Assembly (NCBI GenBank): GCA_013388555.1
Contig: JACAFD010000088.1
Location: 1 to 40,794, forward strand
Source: Nitrospirota bacterium
Lineage (GTDB): Bacteria > Nitrospirota > Nitrospiria > Nitrospirales > Nitrospiraceae
Reading direction: 5' to 3'
DNA length: 40,794 bases
Positions 28,389-36,926 of the stretch are shown piece after piece. The notes under the pieces are model-generated. The model was not told the DNA's origin and searched no databases. It worked only from the letters and a program-made list of their open reading frames with translations. A program made the translations under genes and the position numbers. Position 1 is the first letter of the stretch. Each line of letters begins with the position of its first letter.

Positions 28389-29317
28389 CGTTCCTTGAGC
28401 TCGAACGTCATGCATCGCATGAAACAGTGCGCAATTACGCTTCGGATCTTCGACAGTTTCAGTCCTATGCGAGGAGGGAAGATCCGAGAATGCCCACCCT
28501 CGATCCTGCTACGGTGACAACAGAATCCATTCGTGCCTACCTTCATTGGCTGGACCGCAAGCGTGAGAAAAGCACGTCGATGGCTCGGAAGCTCGCCACT
28601 CTCCGCAGCTTCTTTCGTTATTTGCAGCGGGAAGGCATGGTTGCACTCAATCCTGCCGAGGCTATAAGAACGCCGAAACAGCCGAAGCAGCTTCCGCGCG
28701 TCTTGACCAAGGACGACGCGGCAACGTTGATGGAGTTCCCCACTGATCCGGCAGGAGGGTCGCTCCGGGACCGCGCCTTGCTGGAGACCCTCTATTCGAC
28801 CGGGGCTCGCGTGAGTGAACTTGTGGGGATCAATCTCGAAGATCTCCGTTCGTCCGATGGATTGGTCTACTTGCGGGGGAAAGGCAGGAAGGAGCGGATC
28901 GTGCCTATCGGAGCCGTGGCCCTACGTGCCGTTCAGGCATACCTGAATCAGCAGCCCCTGACGAAGTCTCGAGATCTGACGGCAAAGCCGAAGCAAGCTC
29001 CATTACCGATCTTTCGAAATAGCCGAGGCGGGCGGTTAACAACTCGGAGCGTCGCCCGCATCGTGGCTCGCTATTCGAATCGGCTTGCCGGTGGCTTCGT
29101 GAGTCCCCATACACTGCGTCACTCCTTTGCCACCCACCTTCTCGATGAAGGGGCCGACCTGCGATCGATTCAAGAGATGCTTGGGCATGCCTCTTTGAGC
29201 ACGACACAGAAGTATACGCACCTGGCCATGGACCAGCTCCTGGCCGTCTATGATAAGACTCATCCGCGAGCCGGTCGTCCGACCAATGCGCGTGTCGTGA
29301 AGGACATCAAACCATGA
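28361..29317 (+). CDS. xerC: tyrosine recombinase XerC/XerD-like
   Basis: TGARVSELVGINLEDL (R), HTLRHSFATHLLDEGADLRSIQEMLGHASLSTTQKYTHL (HxLRH...Y); follows trmFO. Confidence 0.93.
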   Translation: MDDAIRAFMTFLELERHASHETVRNYASDLRQFQSYARREDPRMPTLDPATVTTESIRAYLHWLDRKREKSTSMARKLATLRSFFRYLQREGMVALNPAEAIRTPKQPKQLPRVLTKDDAATLMEFPTDPAGGSLRDRALLETLYSTGARVSELVGINLEDLRSSDGLVYLRGKGRKERIVPIGAVALRAVQAYLNQQPLTKSRDLTAKPKQAPLPIFRNSRGGRLTTRSVARIVARYSNRLAGGFVSPHTLRHSFATHLLDEGADLRSIQEMLGHASLSTTQKYTHLAMDQLLAVYDKTHPRAGRPTNARVVKDIKP

Positions 29318-29437
29318 TGATCTTACGGTTACTGACGACCCTCCGAGTCAGTCCATTGTCGGGGGCATTGCGAATAGCAACCCCGCTCGCCCCCTGTATC
29401 CAGCCGTTGGCGCTTGTCGGTCCATGGGAGTCAGAAC

Positions 29438-30334
29438 ATGAACAGATTGATTAAAAAAGCAAACGTGCTGATCGAAGCACTGCCCTATATTCGCACGTTC
29501 AAGGGCAAGACGATTGTCATCAAATATGGCGGTCATGCAATGACCGATGTACCGCTGAAAGAGCGGTTTGCCCAGGATGTCGTACTCCTGAAATATGTAG
29601 GTCTCAACCCGGTTATTGTGCACGGCGGTGGACCTCAGATCGATAAGATGCTCCAACGCCTGGGTATCGAAGCCAAGTTCCGTCATGGAGTGCGGATCAC
29701 AGATGAGCCCACGATGGAAATCGTCGAAATGGTGCTGGCCGGTAAGATCAATATGGAAATCGTCGATCTCTTGAACCGCCATGGCGGCCTTGCGGTCGGA
29801 TTGAGCGGAAAGGATGGCGGACTCATGCTCTCTCGGCCACTTACTGCTAAAGCCTGGGCCGAAAGTCTGGAAAAGGATATCGATGACGGTGAGGGAGACG
29901 AAGATTTTGGCTTGGTCGGAGAGGTCCAGTCCATCGACCCCACGTTGGTGAGGAAACTTCAGCAGGATCATTATATTCCCGTCATCGCGCCGATCGGCAC
30001 TAACCGGGAAGGGAATACATACAACATCAATGCAGATCTGGTAGCTGGGGCAATGGCCGCCGCGCTCGGTGCAGAGAAGCTGGTCATGATGACCGACGTG
30101 AAAGGCATTCGCGATACGAACGGGCGCCACCTCTCGACGGTCTCCCGCAAAGATGTGCAGCGGATGGTGAAGAAAGGCACGATCAGTGAGGGGATGTTGC
30201 CCAAGGTCCACGCCTGTCTGGATGCCCTCGGCGGCGGCGTCGGCAAAGCCCATATCATTGACGGTCGGATTCCGCATGCCATACTTCTCGAAGTCTTTAC
30301 GCGTAAAGGTATCGGGACCGAGATTACATCGTAG
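29438..30334 (+). CDS. argB: acetylglutamate kinase
   Basis: IVIKYGGHAMTD, NPVIVHGGGPQIDKML, GKINMEIVDLLNRHGG; ATG 29438. Confidence 0.97.
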   Translation: MNRLIKKANVLIEALPYIRTFKGKTIVIKYGGHAMTDVPLKERFAQDVVLLKYVGLNPVIVHGGGPQIDKMLQRLGIEAKFRHGVRITDEPTMEIVEMVLAGKINMEIVDLLNRHGGLAVGLSGKDGGLMLSRPLTAKAWAESLEKDIDDGEGDEDFGLVGEVQSIDPTLVRKLQQDHYIPVIAPIGTNREGNTYNINADLVAGAMAAALGAEKLVMMTDVKGIRDTNGRHLSTVSRKDVQRMVKKGTISEGMLPKVHACLDALGGGVGKAHIIDGRIPHAILLEVFTRKGIGTEITS

Positions 30335-30355
30335 CCGTCCGGTCAGTCTTTCGTT

Positions 30356-31231
30356 GTGGTAAACCAGCTCTCCCGAATCAATCGCCATTTTCAAGCCCTC
30401 GTCGGCGAGCGCCATCCTGAGACGAGTTCTCGTGCGCTTCGAAAGGCAGCACACTACCTGTCGACGCAGTTTTCCAAAACTGGGTGGGCCACCGGCAGCC
30501 AGCTCATGAGTGCCTGGGGTAAGGTTCATCGTAATGTGGTGGCAATCAAGTACCCGGACTGGTCCAGACAAAGAAAAGAGTTGCCTCCACTCCTGATCGG
30601 AGCCCACTACGACACTGTGTCTGGGTCACCAGGTGCGGATGATAATGCGAGCGGACTCATAGTCCTCCTCGAAGTAGCTTTTCGACTCCGCGCACAGCCT
30701 CTCGCGCGACCTGTTTGGCTCGTGGCATTCTGCCTTGAAGAGGAGGATCGACTAGGGAGTCAGGCCTTCGTATCCCGTTTGAAGGCCGAAGACCGCGAGT
30801 TGGCCGGTGCGATTATCCTGGAATGTGTCGGGTTCGCCAGAAACGAGGCCGGCACGCAGCAGGCCCCACCAGCGGTGCCTCTCACCGTGCCTAGCCAGGG
30901 AAACTTTCTTGCCATTGTGGGCAACGAGGCATCCAGGTCTTTGGTAACTCAGCTTGAACAGGAGGCCCAGCGTCATGCGGTACAGCTCAAAACTCTATCC
31001 TTGGTGGTACCAGGGCGAGGAGAGGCTATGCCCCATACCCGTCGCAGTGACCATGCATCTTTTTGGGATGCAGGTTATCCAGCCGTGGTGTTGACCGATA
31101 CAGCGAATTTCCGAAACCCCCATTATCATCGTGACACTGATACCCTGGACACACTTAATCTCAAGTTTCTCTCCGATGTCGTCACCACAGTGACCGCGAC
31201 AGCGATTCATATCGCTGGAGTACGACCATGA
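30356..31231 (+). CDS. M28 family zinc peptidase
   Basis: LLIGAHYDTVSGSPGADDNASGLIVLLEVA, FCLEEEDRLGSQAFV, TRRSDHASFWDAGYPAVVLTDTANFRNPHYHRDTDTLDTL. Confidence 0.92.
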   Translation: MVNQLSRINRHFQALVGERHPETSSRALRKAAHYLSTQFSKTGWATGSQLMSAWGKVHRNVVAIKYPDWSRQRKELPPLLIGAHYDTVSGSPGADDNASGLIVLLEVAFRLRAQPLARPVWLVAFCLEEEDRLGSQAFVSRLKAEDRELAGAIILECVGFARNEAGTQQAPPAVPLTVPSQGNFLAIVGNEASRSLVTQLEQEAQRHAVQLKTLSLVVPGRGEAMPHTRRSDHASFWDAGYPAVVLTDTANFRNPHYHRDTDTLDTLNLKFLSDVVTTVTATAIHIAGVRP

Positions 31232-31947
31232 AGACAGGTCGCATGATGTTGAGACCTGCGACACGCCATCTCATCACTGAGGTATATGAGAGGCTCGACT
31301 ATGGAGCACTGGGACCAGTCTACTGTTACGAAGGCGGCGAAGAGTTCTGGCGCGCGAAGCGAGGCCCCTGTGATCGCCTCGGGAGGCGGATCGCCGTTGT
31401 GTTGAGAAAGAAACTAGAACCGGGCGGCCGCAGCCTCTATGTCGGTGCCGGAGTTGCGGAGATTCCGGCATTGATCATGGAAACAGTGGAACTGGATCGA
31501 ACGGTAGAGCCCTATAATCTTCGGAGAGCTGAAGTCACAGCCCTTAACTCTGCTTCCCACTCAATCCCTCTCAAGTTCCATCTCGCTGATGCGGCCGGCG
31601 CAAAAGGCCGATTCGACCATCTCTGGATCGTCAGTGTATTGAATGATCCTGAGCGGTTCCCACATCTGTCTCCTCTGTCTTATGGACGAGGCAATCCTCT
31701 CACTCTCGACCCTTTGAAGTTTAGCAATGAGCGTCGCATCGTGCGTGCGTTGGTTGCACGTTGTATGGGAAAACTCGCGAGGCCTGGTTTCGTCACCACT
31801 ACCACAGAAGAAGTTCTATGGATCGCAGAGTGGTGCCACCGGCATCGAGTCCCCTATCGGGTTGGAACGCACCAGTATCCGACGGCATTAGTGGGTGATC
31901 CCATCTGCTTTCTTGAAATTGGGAAGAGAGGGAAATGGTCTGGGTGA
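31228..31947 (+). CDS. hypothetical protein, possibly Rossmann-like
   Basis: 239-aa ORF overlapping the M28 gene by 4 nt (ATGA); GGRSLYVGAGVAEIPALIMETVELDRTVEPYNL resembles a nucleotide/SAM-binding loop only weakly. Confidence 0.75.
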   Translation: MKTGRMMLRPATRHLITEVYERLDYGALGPVYCYEGGEEFWRAKRGPCDRLGRRIAVVLRKKLEPGGRSLYVGAGVAEIPALIMETVELDRTVEPYNLRRAEVTALNSASHSIPLKFHLADAAGAKGRFDHLWIVSVLNDPERFPHLSPLSYGRGNPLTLDPLKFSNERRIVRALVARCMGKLARPGFVTTTTEEVLWIAEWCHRHRVPYRVGTHQYPTALVGDPICFLEIGKRGKWSG

Positions 31948-31961
31948 GGCGCGAGAAATTC

Positions 31962-32510
31962 CTATAGCTGCGAGATCTGAAAGCCGGGCTTGGTTCTCGA
32001 TGAGGTGTCTAAGTACTGGCCAGCGTACTTCACATAATTCTCCGCCGACTCCTTAATCCACGCGAGTTCGGTTTCCGATACAGCGCGCCTGACACGACCA
32101 GGCGATCCGAGGATCACACTCTTAGATGGCACAATCATACCTTCTACCACCAGTGTACCGGCCCCCACGATCGAATCTTCTTCGATCACCGCTCCATCCA
32201 TGACAATGGCTCCCATGCCAATCAGGACACGATCCTTAATCGTGCAGCCGTGGAGGATGGCCCCATGGCCGATAGTCACCTCGTTACCGATGATCAGCGG
32301 ATGGATATCGTGGGTGACATGGAGCATACAGATGTCCTGTATGTTAGTCCTGTCACCAATCCTGATACAGTGCACGTCTCCTCGAATGACGGCATGGAAC
32401 CAGACACTACAGTGCTCACCCAGCACAACATCGCCGATGACGACGCCTGTCTCTTCGATAAAACAGGAGGTGGGAATGGTCGGTTTGATTCCCTGAAATG
32501 TGCGGATCAT
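31962..32510 (-). CDS. gamma carbonic anhydrase family protein (left-handed beta-helix)
   Basis: VVIGDVVLGEHCSVWFHAVIRGDVHCIRIGDRTNIQDICMLHVTHD...IGHGAILHGCTIKDRVLIGMGAIVMDGA hexapeptide repeats. Confidence 0.92.
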   Translation of the reverse strand: MIRTFQGIKPTIPTSCFIEETGVVIGDVVLGEHCSVWFHAVIRGDVHCIRIGDRTNIQDICMLHVTHDIHPLIIGNEVTIGHGAILHGCTIKDRVLIGMGAIVMDGAVIEEDSIVGAGTLVVEGMIVPSKSVILGSPGRVRRAVSETELAWIKESAENYVKYAGQYLDTSSRTKPGFQISQL

Positions 32511-32569
32511 GCAGCCCACTGTAGGGGAATTGCCCCGCTACCCGCAAGGGGGTCAGGACGCATTAATTG

Positions 32570-32601
32570 AAAGGCCCATCCAGCTCTTCGGATGGGCCTT
32601 T
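32570..32601 (-). terminator. Rho-independent-type terminator
   Basis: AAAGGCCCATCC / GGATGGGCCTTT 12-bp stem, 8-nt loop, downstream of the minus-strand PCP_red gene. Confidence 0.75.
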
Positions 32602-32627
32602 GCGACACACTCACAAGAATCCTGTCC

Positions 32628-33383
32628 CTACATAAACTTTAGGAACTTCTCTTTCACGTCATCCATCACTTGAGCAGTAATAGTCGCCATCCCGCGCTCC
32701 TTCGCCACACGCTCAACCTCTTTGCGAGCCATCGGCCTGATGAAATCTGGAATATTCTCCAGCCGTTTCTCAGCCTCAGGGGTCCAGGTCACCCCATTAC
32801 TCGATTCGCTCTTGGAATCGTCCATCACTTGCAACGTGATCGTCTGATATCCCTGCTTGCGGGCAAAGGCCTCTACACTGCTCTGCACCATCGGCTTGAC
32901 AAATGAGGGAAGGCGGTCCAGCTTCTCCTTCGCATCAGTCGACCATGAAAACTCCGATATCACTGCTCCGGCGCTACCCGGCTTACTGCCCGACGTGAGT
33001 CCCATTTCAGCCACCATCGCGGAGAAGGGACATCCGCTGCTGGTTTTCTCTCCGGCCGTGGCGGTTGTGGCAGCTGCGACCGGAGCCGTCGGCTGGCCTC
33101 CTTGAATCTTCTCATTCAAATAGGCCGCCATCTGACCAGGAATTGGGGCGGCTTCGGCTTTCAGCGTACCCTTCGTCATCTCAAACGGCTCGGCCTCAAC
33201 AGTACGCCCTCCCAGCTTCACACCGAGAGAATTGACCATTTGGGTTTCGCCTGGATTCGTCACCATGGAGAACTTGGCATTGCAAGATGGACAGCCGAAG
33301 AACACGCCAAGCGTGCCTTCCCCAGGCTTTTCCACCTTCTCGAAATTCATGTAGGTTTCACAGTTGAGGCATACGAATTTCAT
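32628..33383 (-). CDS. protein with N-terminal zinc-ribbon-like motif and two PCP_red-type domains
   Basis: CLNCETYMNF...CPSC; FSWSTDAKEKLDRLPSFVKPMVQSSVEAFARKQGYQTITLQVMDD and VTWTPEAEKRLENIPDFIRPMARKEVERVAKERGMATITAQVMDD, resembling the C-terminal domain of protochlorophyllide reductase B subunits. Confidence 0.82.
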   Translation of the reverse strand: MKFVCLNCETYMNFEKVEKPGEGTLGVFFGCPSCNAKFSMVTNPGETQMVNSLGVKLGGRTVEAEPFEMTKGTLKAEAAPIPGQMAAYLNEKIQGGQPTAPVAAATTATAGEKTSSGCPFSAMVAEMGLTSGSKPGSAGAVISEFSWSTDAKEKLDRLPSFVKPMVQSSVEAFARKQGYQTITLQVMDDSKSESSNGVTWTPEAEKRLENIPDFIRPMARKEVERVAKERGMATITAQVMDDVKEKFLKFM

Positions 33384-33407
33384 GGGTCTCCTCTTCGGTA
33401 CGTCACA

Positions 33408-34328
33408 TCACAGTTTATCTGCCAGCACAGTCTTATAATCGAGCAACGTTCTGATGCGCCCGGCAATGTCTTGGTACCGTTGAATCGTCGGATCCGTTTC
33501 GTCAAGCAACGGCTCTCCCTTGTCGAACGTACGCGCGAGTTTCCGGTCGAAAGGAATCCGTCCAAGCAACGGCAGGTCCAACGCCTCACACATCGCTTCT
33601 GTGTTGCCCTCGAACAATTCATTCACGTCTCCACAGGAGGGACAGCGATACTCGCTCATGTTCTCGACCATGCCCATGACCTTGATGCCCATATCGCGGG
33701 CATAGGTGACCGACTTCTGCACTACATCCGAGGCGACCTCCGATGGCGTTGTGACGACGATCGCTCCCGCCAGGTCCGGAATAAACCCGGCGATGACCGG
33801 CGGCTTGTCCGCCGCAGCCCCGGGAGGCAGATCGACCAGCAGATAATCGAGTTCTCCCCAGATGACATCGGCCAAGAACTCTCGAATGACATTCATTTCC
33901 ATCAGCCCCAACCACGCAGGGCTCACGTCCATCGGCCCCTTCCAGCGTACCGGCGACGCATCATCCAAGAAGAAATCCATCGACGCAACCTTCACCCCGA
34001 GTGGTCCGACCGGGGGGATCGCCCCCTCAAGCGTCATCGTCAAAGACCTGCCATGCAAGCCCAACATGCGGGGTACACAAGGCCCGTTCAGATCCACGTC
34101 TAAAAGGCCGACCTTCGCTCCTTGCCGCGCAAACGCCAAGGCCAAGTTGACCGTGGTCATGCTCTTGCCCACACCGCCTTTTCCACTCATGACCACCAGC
34201 TTGTGCTTGATGCCGGCCATGCGAGCTTGGACCTGTCTGGTATGTGCTGAAATTTGTTCGAGCACTTTGGCGTCGTCTGAATACTTCAATTTGCCAAGAA
34301 TGGCCTTCAAATCTTTTTCAACTGCCAT
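33408..34328 (-). CDS. mrp: Mrp/NBP35-family ATP-binding protein
   Basis: KLVVMSGKGGVGKSMTTVNLALAFARQGAKVGLLDVDLNGPCVPRMLG; C-terminal CPSC. Confidence 0.93.
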   Translation of the reverse strand: MAVEKDLKAILGKLKYSDDAKVLEQISAHTRQVQARMAGIKHKLVVMSGKGGVGKSMTTVNLALAFARQGAKVGLLDVDLNGPCVPRMLGLHGRSLTMTLEGAIPPVGPLGVKVASMDFFLDDASPVRWKGPMDVSPAWLGLMEMNVIREFLADVIWGELDYLLVDLPPGAAADKPPVIAGFIPDLAGAIVVTTPSEVASDVVQKSVTYARDMGIKVMGMVENMSEYRCPSCGDVNELFEGNTEAMCEALDLPLLGRIPFDRKLARTFDKGEPLLDETDPTIQRYQDIAGRIRTLLDYKTVLADKL

Positions 34329-34442
34329 AACGGGAACCCCTCGCTAACTGTGCGAATACACGGAGGATGACCGTAACACAGGGATTTCCGGCGAGTCAAA
34401 CGCTACGCATCCAGTCCGCCAGATGGCGCACATTCCGACGCC

Positions 34443-34657
34443 TAACCCGCATTATTCATGACGGTTCGTCGCGAAATCGCGTAGTCGCCATGCGAGACAG
34501 GCGCGCGGAGCCGCGAGGGAGGGAGACATACTTGAAACAGTATGTTGACCGATCGAACGGCGAGCCCGCCTGCCTGGACGCCGGGCCACCGCGTCCAGGC
34601 TTGTCGCAGCGGCGAATCCGCGATTGCAGCAGAAGCGTTCATGAATAATGCGGGTTA
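34443..34657. mobile_element. MITE-like palindromic element without an ORF
   Basis: 19-bp perfect terminal inverted repeats TAACCCGCATTATTCATGA (34443-34461) / TCATGAATAATGCGGGTTA (34639-34657); subterminal sequences also loosely complementary; inner 9-bp hairpin CCTGGACGC/GCGTCCAGG. Confidence 0.75.
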
Positions 34658-34924
34658 AGGCTAAGGATTAAGGGGTCTGACCCCTTTGTTTTGTTCCAGA
34701 CGCCCTGTACATTTTCTTTTCTTCCAAAGACCTTCGTATTTCTCCGAGATAGGCTCCCGGCGAGACTTCAACGGACCTCATGAATGGCCACCTGCTGCTA
34801 ACCACATTCTGGGAGCATATGTGGTAGAGTGAAAATTCTCCAAAGACGGAAGGTGCTATCTGGTGGTCTGCACCTGCAGAAAGGTTTTAATGGAGGTCTT
34901 TTCATTTCTTTTGAGAAAGGGAGA

Positions 34925-35314
34925 ATGCCGATGAGACGATCTACAACGCAACTAGCTGTCACGCTGGCTGGCGTCCTAGCCTTAGTCGCCACCACAATGC
35001 TGCCTTTGCAACCGGTATTCGGCGAGGGCGGGGCGCGGCGTGACGTTGTGCGTCAAGAAGAGCAGAACCTCAAGGATGCCCTCGAGCACGCGAAGGAGGC
35101 GGTGGACCATGGCAAACAGGGTCATGCTGAGGCACTCCTGGCACATGCGGAAGCCGCGCTGCAGCATGCCTTGAAGGGAGGCAAGGATCATCCGCATGTG
35201 AACGAAGGGATCGCACATCTGAAAGAAGCCATTGAGCATGGGAAAGCGGGCCATGCTGACGTAGCCACGAAACACGCAGAAACCGCTGTCATGCACCTGT
35301 CTCAGGGAAAGTAA
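34925..35314 (+). CDS. SmbP-like small His-rich metal-binding periplasmic protein
   Basis: Signal peptide then LEHAKEAVDHGKQGHAEALLAHAEAALQHAL...HLKEAIEHGKAGHADVATKHAETAVMHLSQ; regularly spaced His residues. Confidence 0.8.
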   Translation: MPMRRSTTQLAVTLAGVLALVATTMLPLQPVFGEGGARRDVVRQEEQNLKDALEHAKEAVDHGKQGHAEALLAHAEAALQHALKGGKDHPHVNEGIAHLKEAIEHGKAGHADVATKHAETAVMHLSQGK

Positions 35315-35579
35315 GATAGCAAGGCAAAGAGGGTAGGTGAAGAAAATGGAGTCAGCAACAGTAGAATCTCGCGTCTGGTTACGGTCAGTCGCTGCTTGCA
35401 GCAGCGCCGAGTCGTCCAATCTGTGATGACAAACCCTGAATTGTCCGTCAAACCCGGGCTAGCTCAGTCTGACCCCTTTTTTTCTCTTGCGATTGTTGTA
35501 CGCGACGGCTTGGATCTTCATAGCAACCCCTCAGGAGGAGGTCTAAGGGATCGACCTTTTTGTTTCTCCCTGATTCCCC

Positions 35580-35975
35580 TTACGGGTGGATGACATTCAA
35601 ACCAAGCACATCTTCAAATGGATCATAGTCGCGGTCATTGTGGAGTAAGGTATGGCCTTCCAATAAACAAAACGTCGCGATCAGAGAAACAATCGGCTTG
35701 CGCACAGTTCGCCCGGCAGTTCTCAGGCGCCGATAGTTCAGGGCGGCTTCGACTGCGATTCCAACCGTCCCTGTCTCAAAAACCCCAAACTTCAACAGCT
35801 CCGCTCGAACCGCCTGAAATTGCTTATCGGTGGTGATCCCCTGCATCACTTCACAGAGAATCAAATCGGTGAGACCCAACCGTTCTCTCGGCAACTGAGC
35901 TTCAAACCAGTCGGTATGGGGAGTACGCGTTCCCCGGAGGTAATCGACCCATACCGTCGCATCGACAATAATCAT
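35580..35975 (-). CDS. vapC: PIN-domain toxin, VapC family
   Basis: MIIVDATVWVDYLRGTRTPHTDWFEAQL, acidic PIN motifs, TLLHNDRDYDPFED; ATGA overlap with the antitoxin. Confidence 0.88.
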   Translation of the reverse strand: MIIVDATVWVDYLRGTRTPHTDWFEAQLPRERLGLTDLILCEVMQGITTDKQFQAVRAELLKFGVFETGTVGIAVEAALNYRRLRTAGRTVRKPIVSLIATFCLLEGHTLLHNDRDYDPFEDVLGLNVIHP

Positions 35976-36181
35976 GAAGCCGCCTTGATACGACCTTCCC
36001 GCATCGCGCCGAGATCTCCCTCCCACTCAATCTTGTTACGCAAACGGCGAATGCCTTCTTGTCCCTTCACCTTGATCAGCAATCGAAGGCCCTCTTCCAC
36101 CACCGCTTTCTTGGTCGAAAGCCCGGTGGCCTTCATGGCTCGCTGCATCAAGCTATTGTCGATCACGATGTTGGTACGCAT
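35972..36181 (-). CDS. vapB: VapB-type antitoxin
   Basis: MRTNIVIDNSLMQRAMKATGLSTKKAVVEEGLRLLIKVKGQEGIRRLRNKIEWEGDL; SD before ATG 36181. Confidence 0.87.
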   Translation of the reverse strand: MRTNIVIDNSLMQRAMKATGLSTKKAVVEEGLRLLIKVKGQEGIRRLRNKIEWEGDLGAMREGRIKAAS

Positions 36182-36462
36182 AGCTCCTCCGACATGGAAT
36201 GTGTAAGTATTCATAAATGATACACACGCGAATCAGGAGACGCAAGCGAAGCGAACGTCCGTCTTGGTAGCGCAGGAACCGCAAGGCGGTCAAATCAGTC
36301 CTGCTAGCAGAATAGGCTCATCCTGATTAATCATATGCCAATGAATTACCAGGTCAGAAAAAACTCCCGGTACATTTTCATATCTTCCGCAAACAAACAC
36401 CCCACTTTTCCTTCTGTGTCCCCGGGGTTGGCTCCAACCGGCCGTTGGGCGTCATTTAGTTG

Positions 36463-36844
36463 TTAACGCATTGCACTTTGGATTTGATCTTCAGCAACTT
36501 TTTCGGTGTCCACTAAGAACTCTTCAGCGAAAGCGTACGCCGCTTGCCAATTGGGAAACGTAGCGGCAAAAAGTTCGATGGCTTTTATTAACTCGGTTCT
36601 GGCATACGACGGAGGAGTACTACGTTCAATGATGCCGTCAAGGACCATTGCTGAGAGTGTGTCTCTGAACTTGTCTTCGACATTCTTGTAAGCAGCCAGA
36701 CCCTTGTCTTTTCCAAAAAAAACTTTTCTTCCCTCGATTGTTGGAGAAGTCGGCCATGGCCATTACCAAGTGCTGCAATGAGTTGAATGTGTGCGGGAAG
36801 TTCGTTTGAAACGCCGCAGCATTGGTCCAGTTGGTTGTTGCCAT
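36463..36844 (-). pseudogene. cassette-type hypothetical gene interrupted by a +1 homopolymer frameshift
   Basis: MATTNWTNAAAFQTNFPHTFNSLQHLVMAMADFSNNRGKKS... continues in another frame as ...GKDKGLAAYKNVEDKFRDTLSAMVLDGIIERSTPPSYARTELIKAIELFAATFPNWQ...QSAMR; A8 run at 36715-36722, 7 would be in frame. Confidence 0.65.
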
Positions 36845-36865
36845 GAAAAGCTCTCCTCCTATGAC

Positions 36866-36926
36866 GCCCAACGCTTTGGGTGAGACGGCGCGGCCCGCCG
36901 CGTCTTTCTCAACTCAAGAGTTAGGC
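36866..36926 (-). other. integron-type attC recombination site
   Basis: Minus strand GCCTAAC (RYYYAAC) ... GTTGGGC (GTTRRRY), 61 bp, complementary inner arms (TTGAGTTGAGA / TCTCACCCAAA); stop codon of the upstream ORF lies in GCCTAAC and the next ORF starts 21 nt after the site. Confidence 0.72.

Noticed and set aside
28361-29317. Could the tyrosine recombinase be an integron integrase for the attC region?
   Set aside because: It looks like housekeeping XerC (follows trmFO, standard C-terminus) and no IntI-specific insertion was recognised; it is also ~7.5 kb away.
29348-30607. 419-aa minus-strand ORF opposite argB
   Set aside because: Antisense to a clear acetylglutamate kinase; no recognisable domain and likely a codon-bias artefact.
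33102-34103. 333-aa plus-strand ORF opposite the mrp gene
   Set aside because: Antisense to a strong Mrp/NBP35 ATPase; Arg/His-rich shadow ORF.
35580-36181. vapBC as a novel defence system
   Set aside because: Standard type II PIN-domain toxin-antitoxin layout; noted as a feature only.
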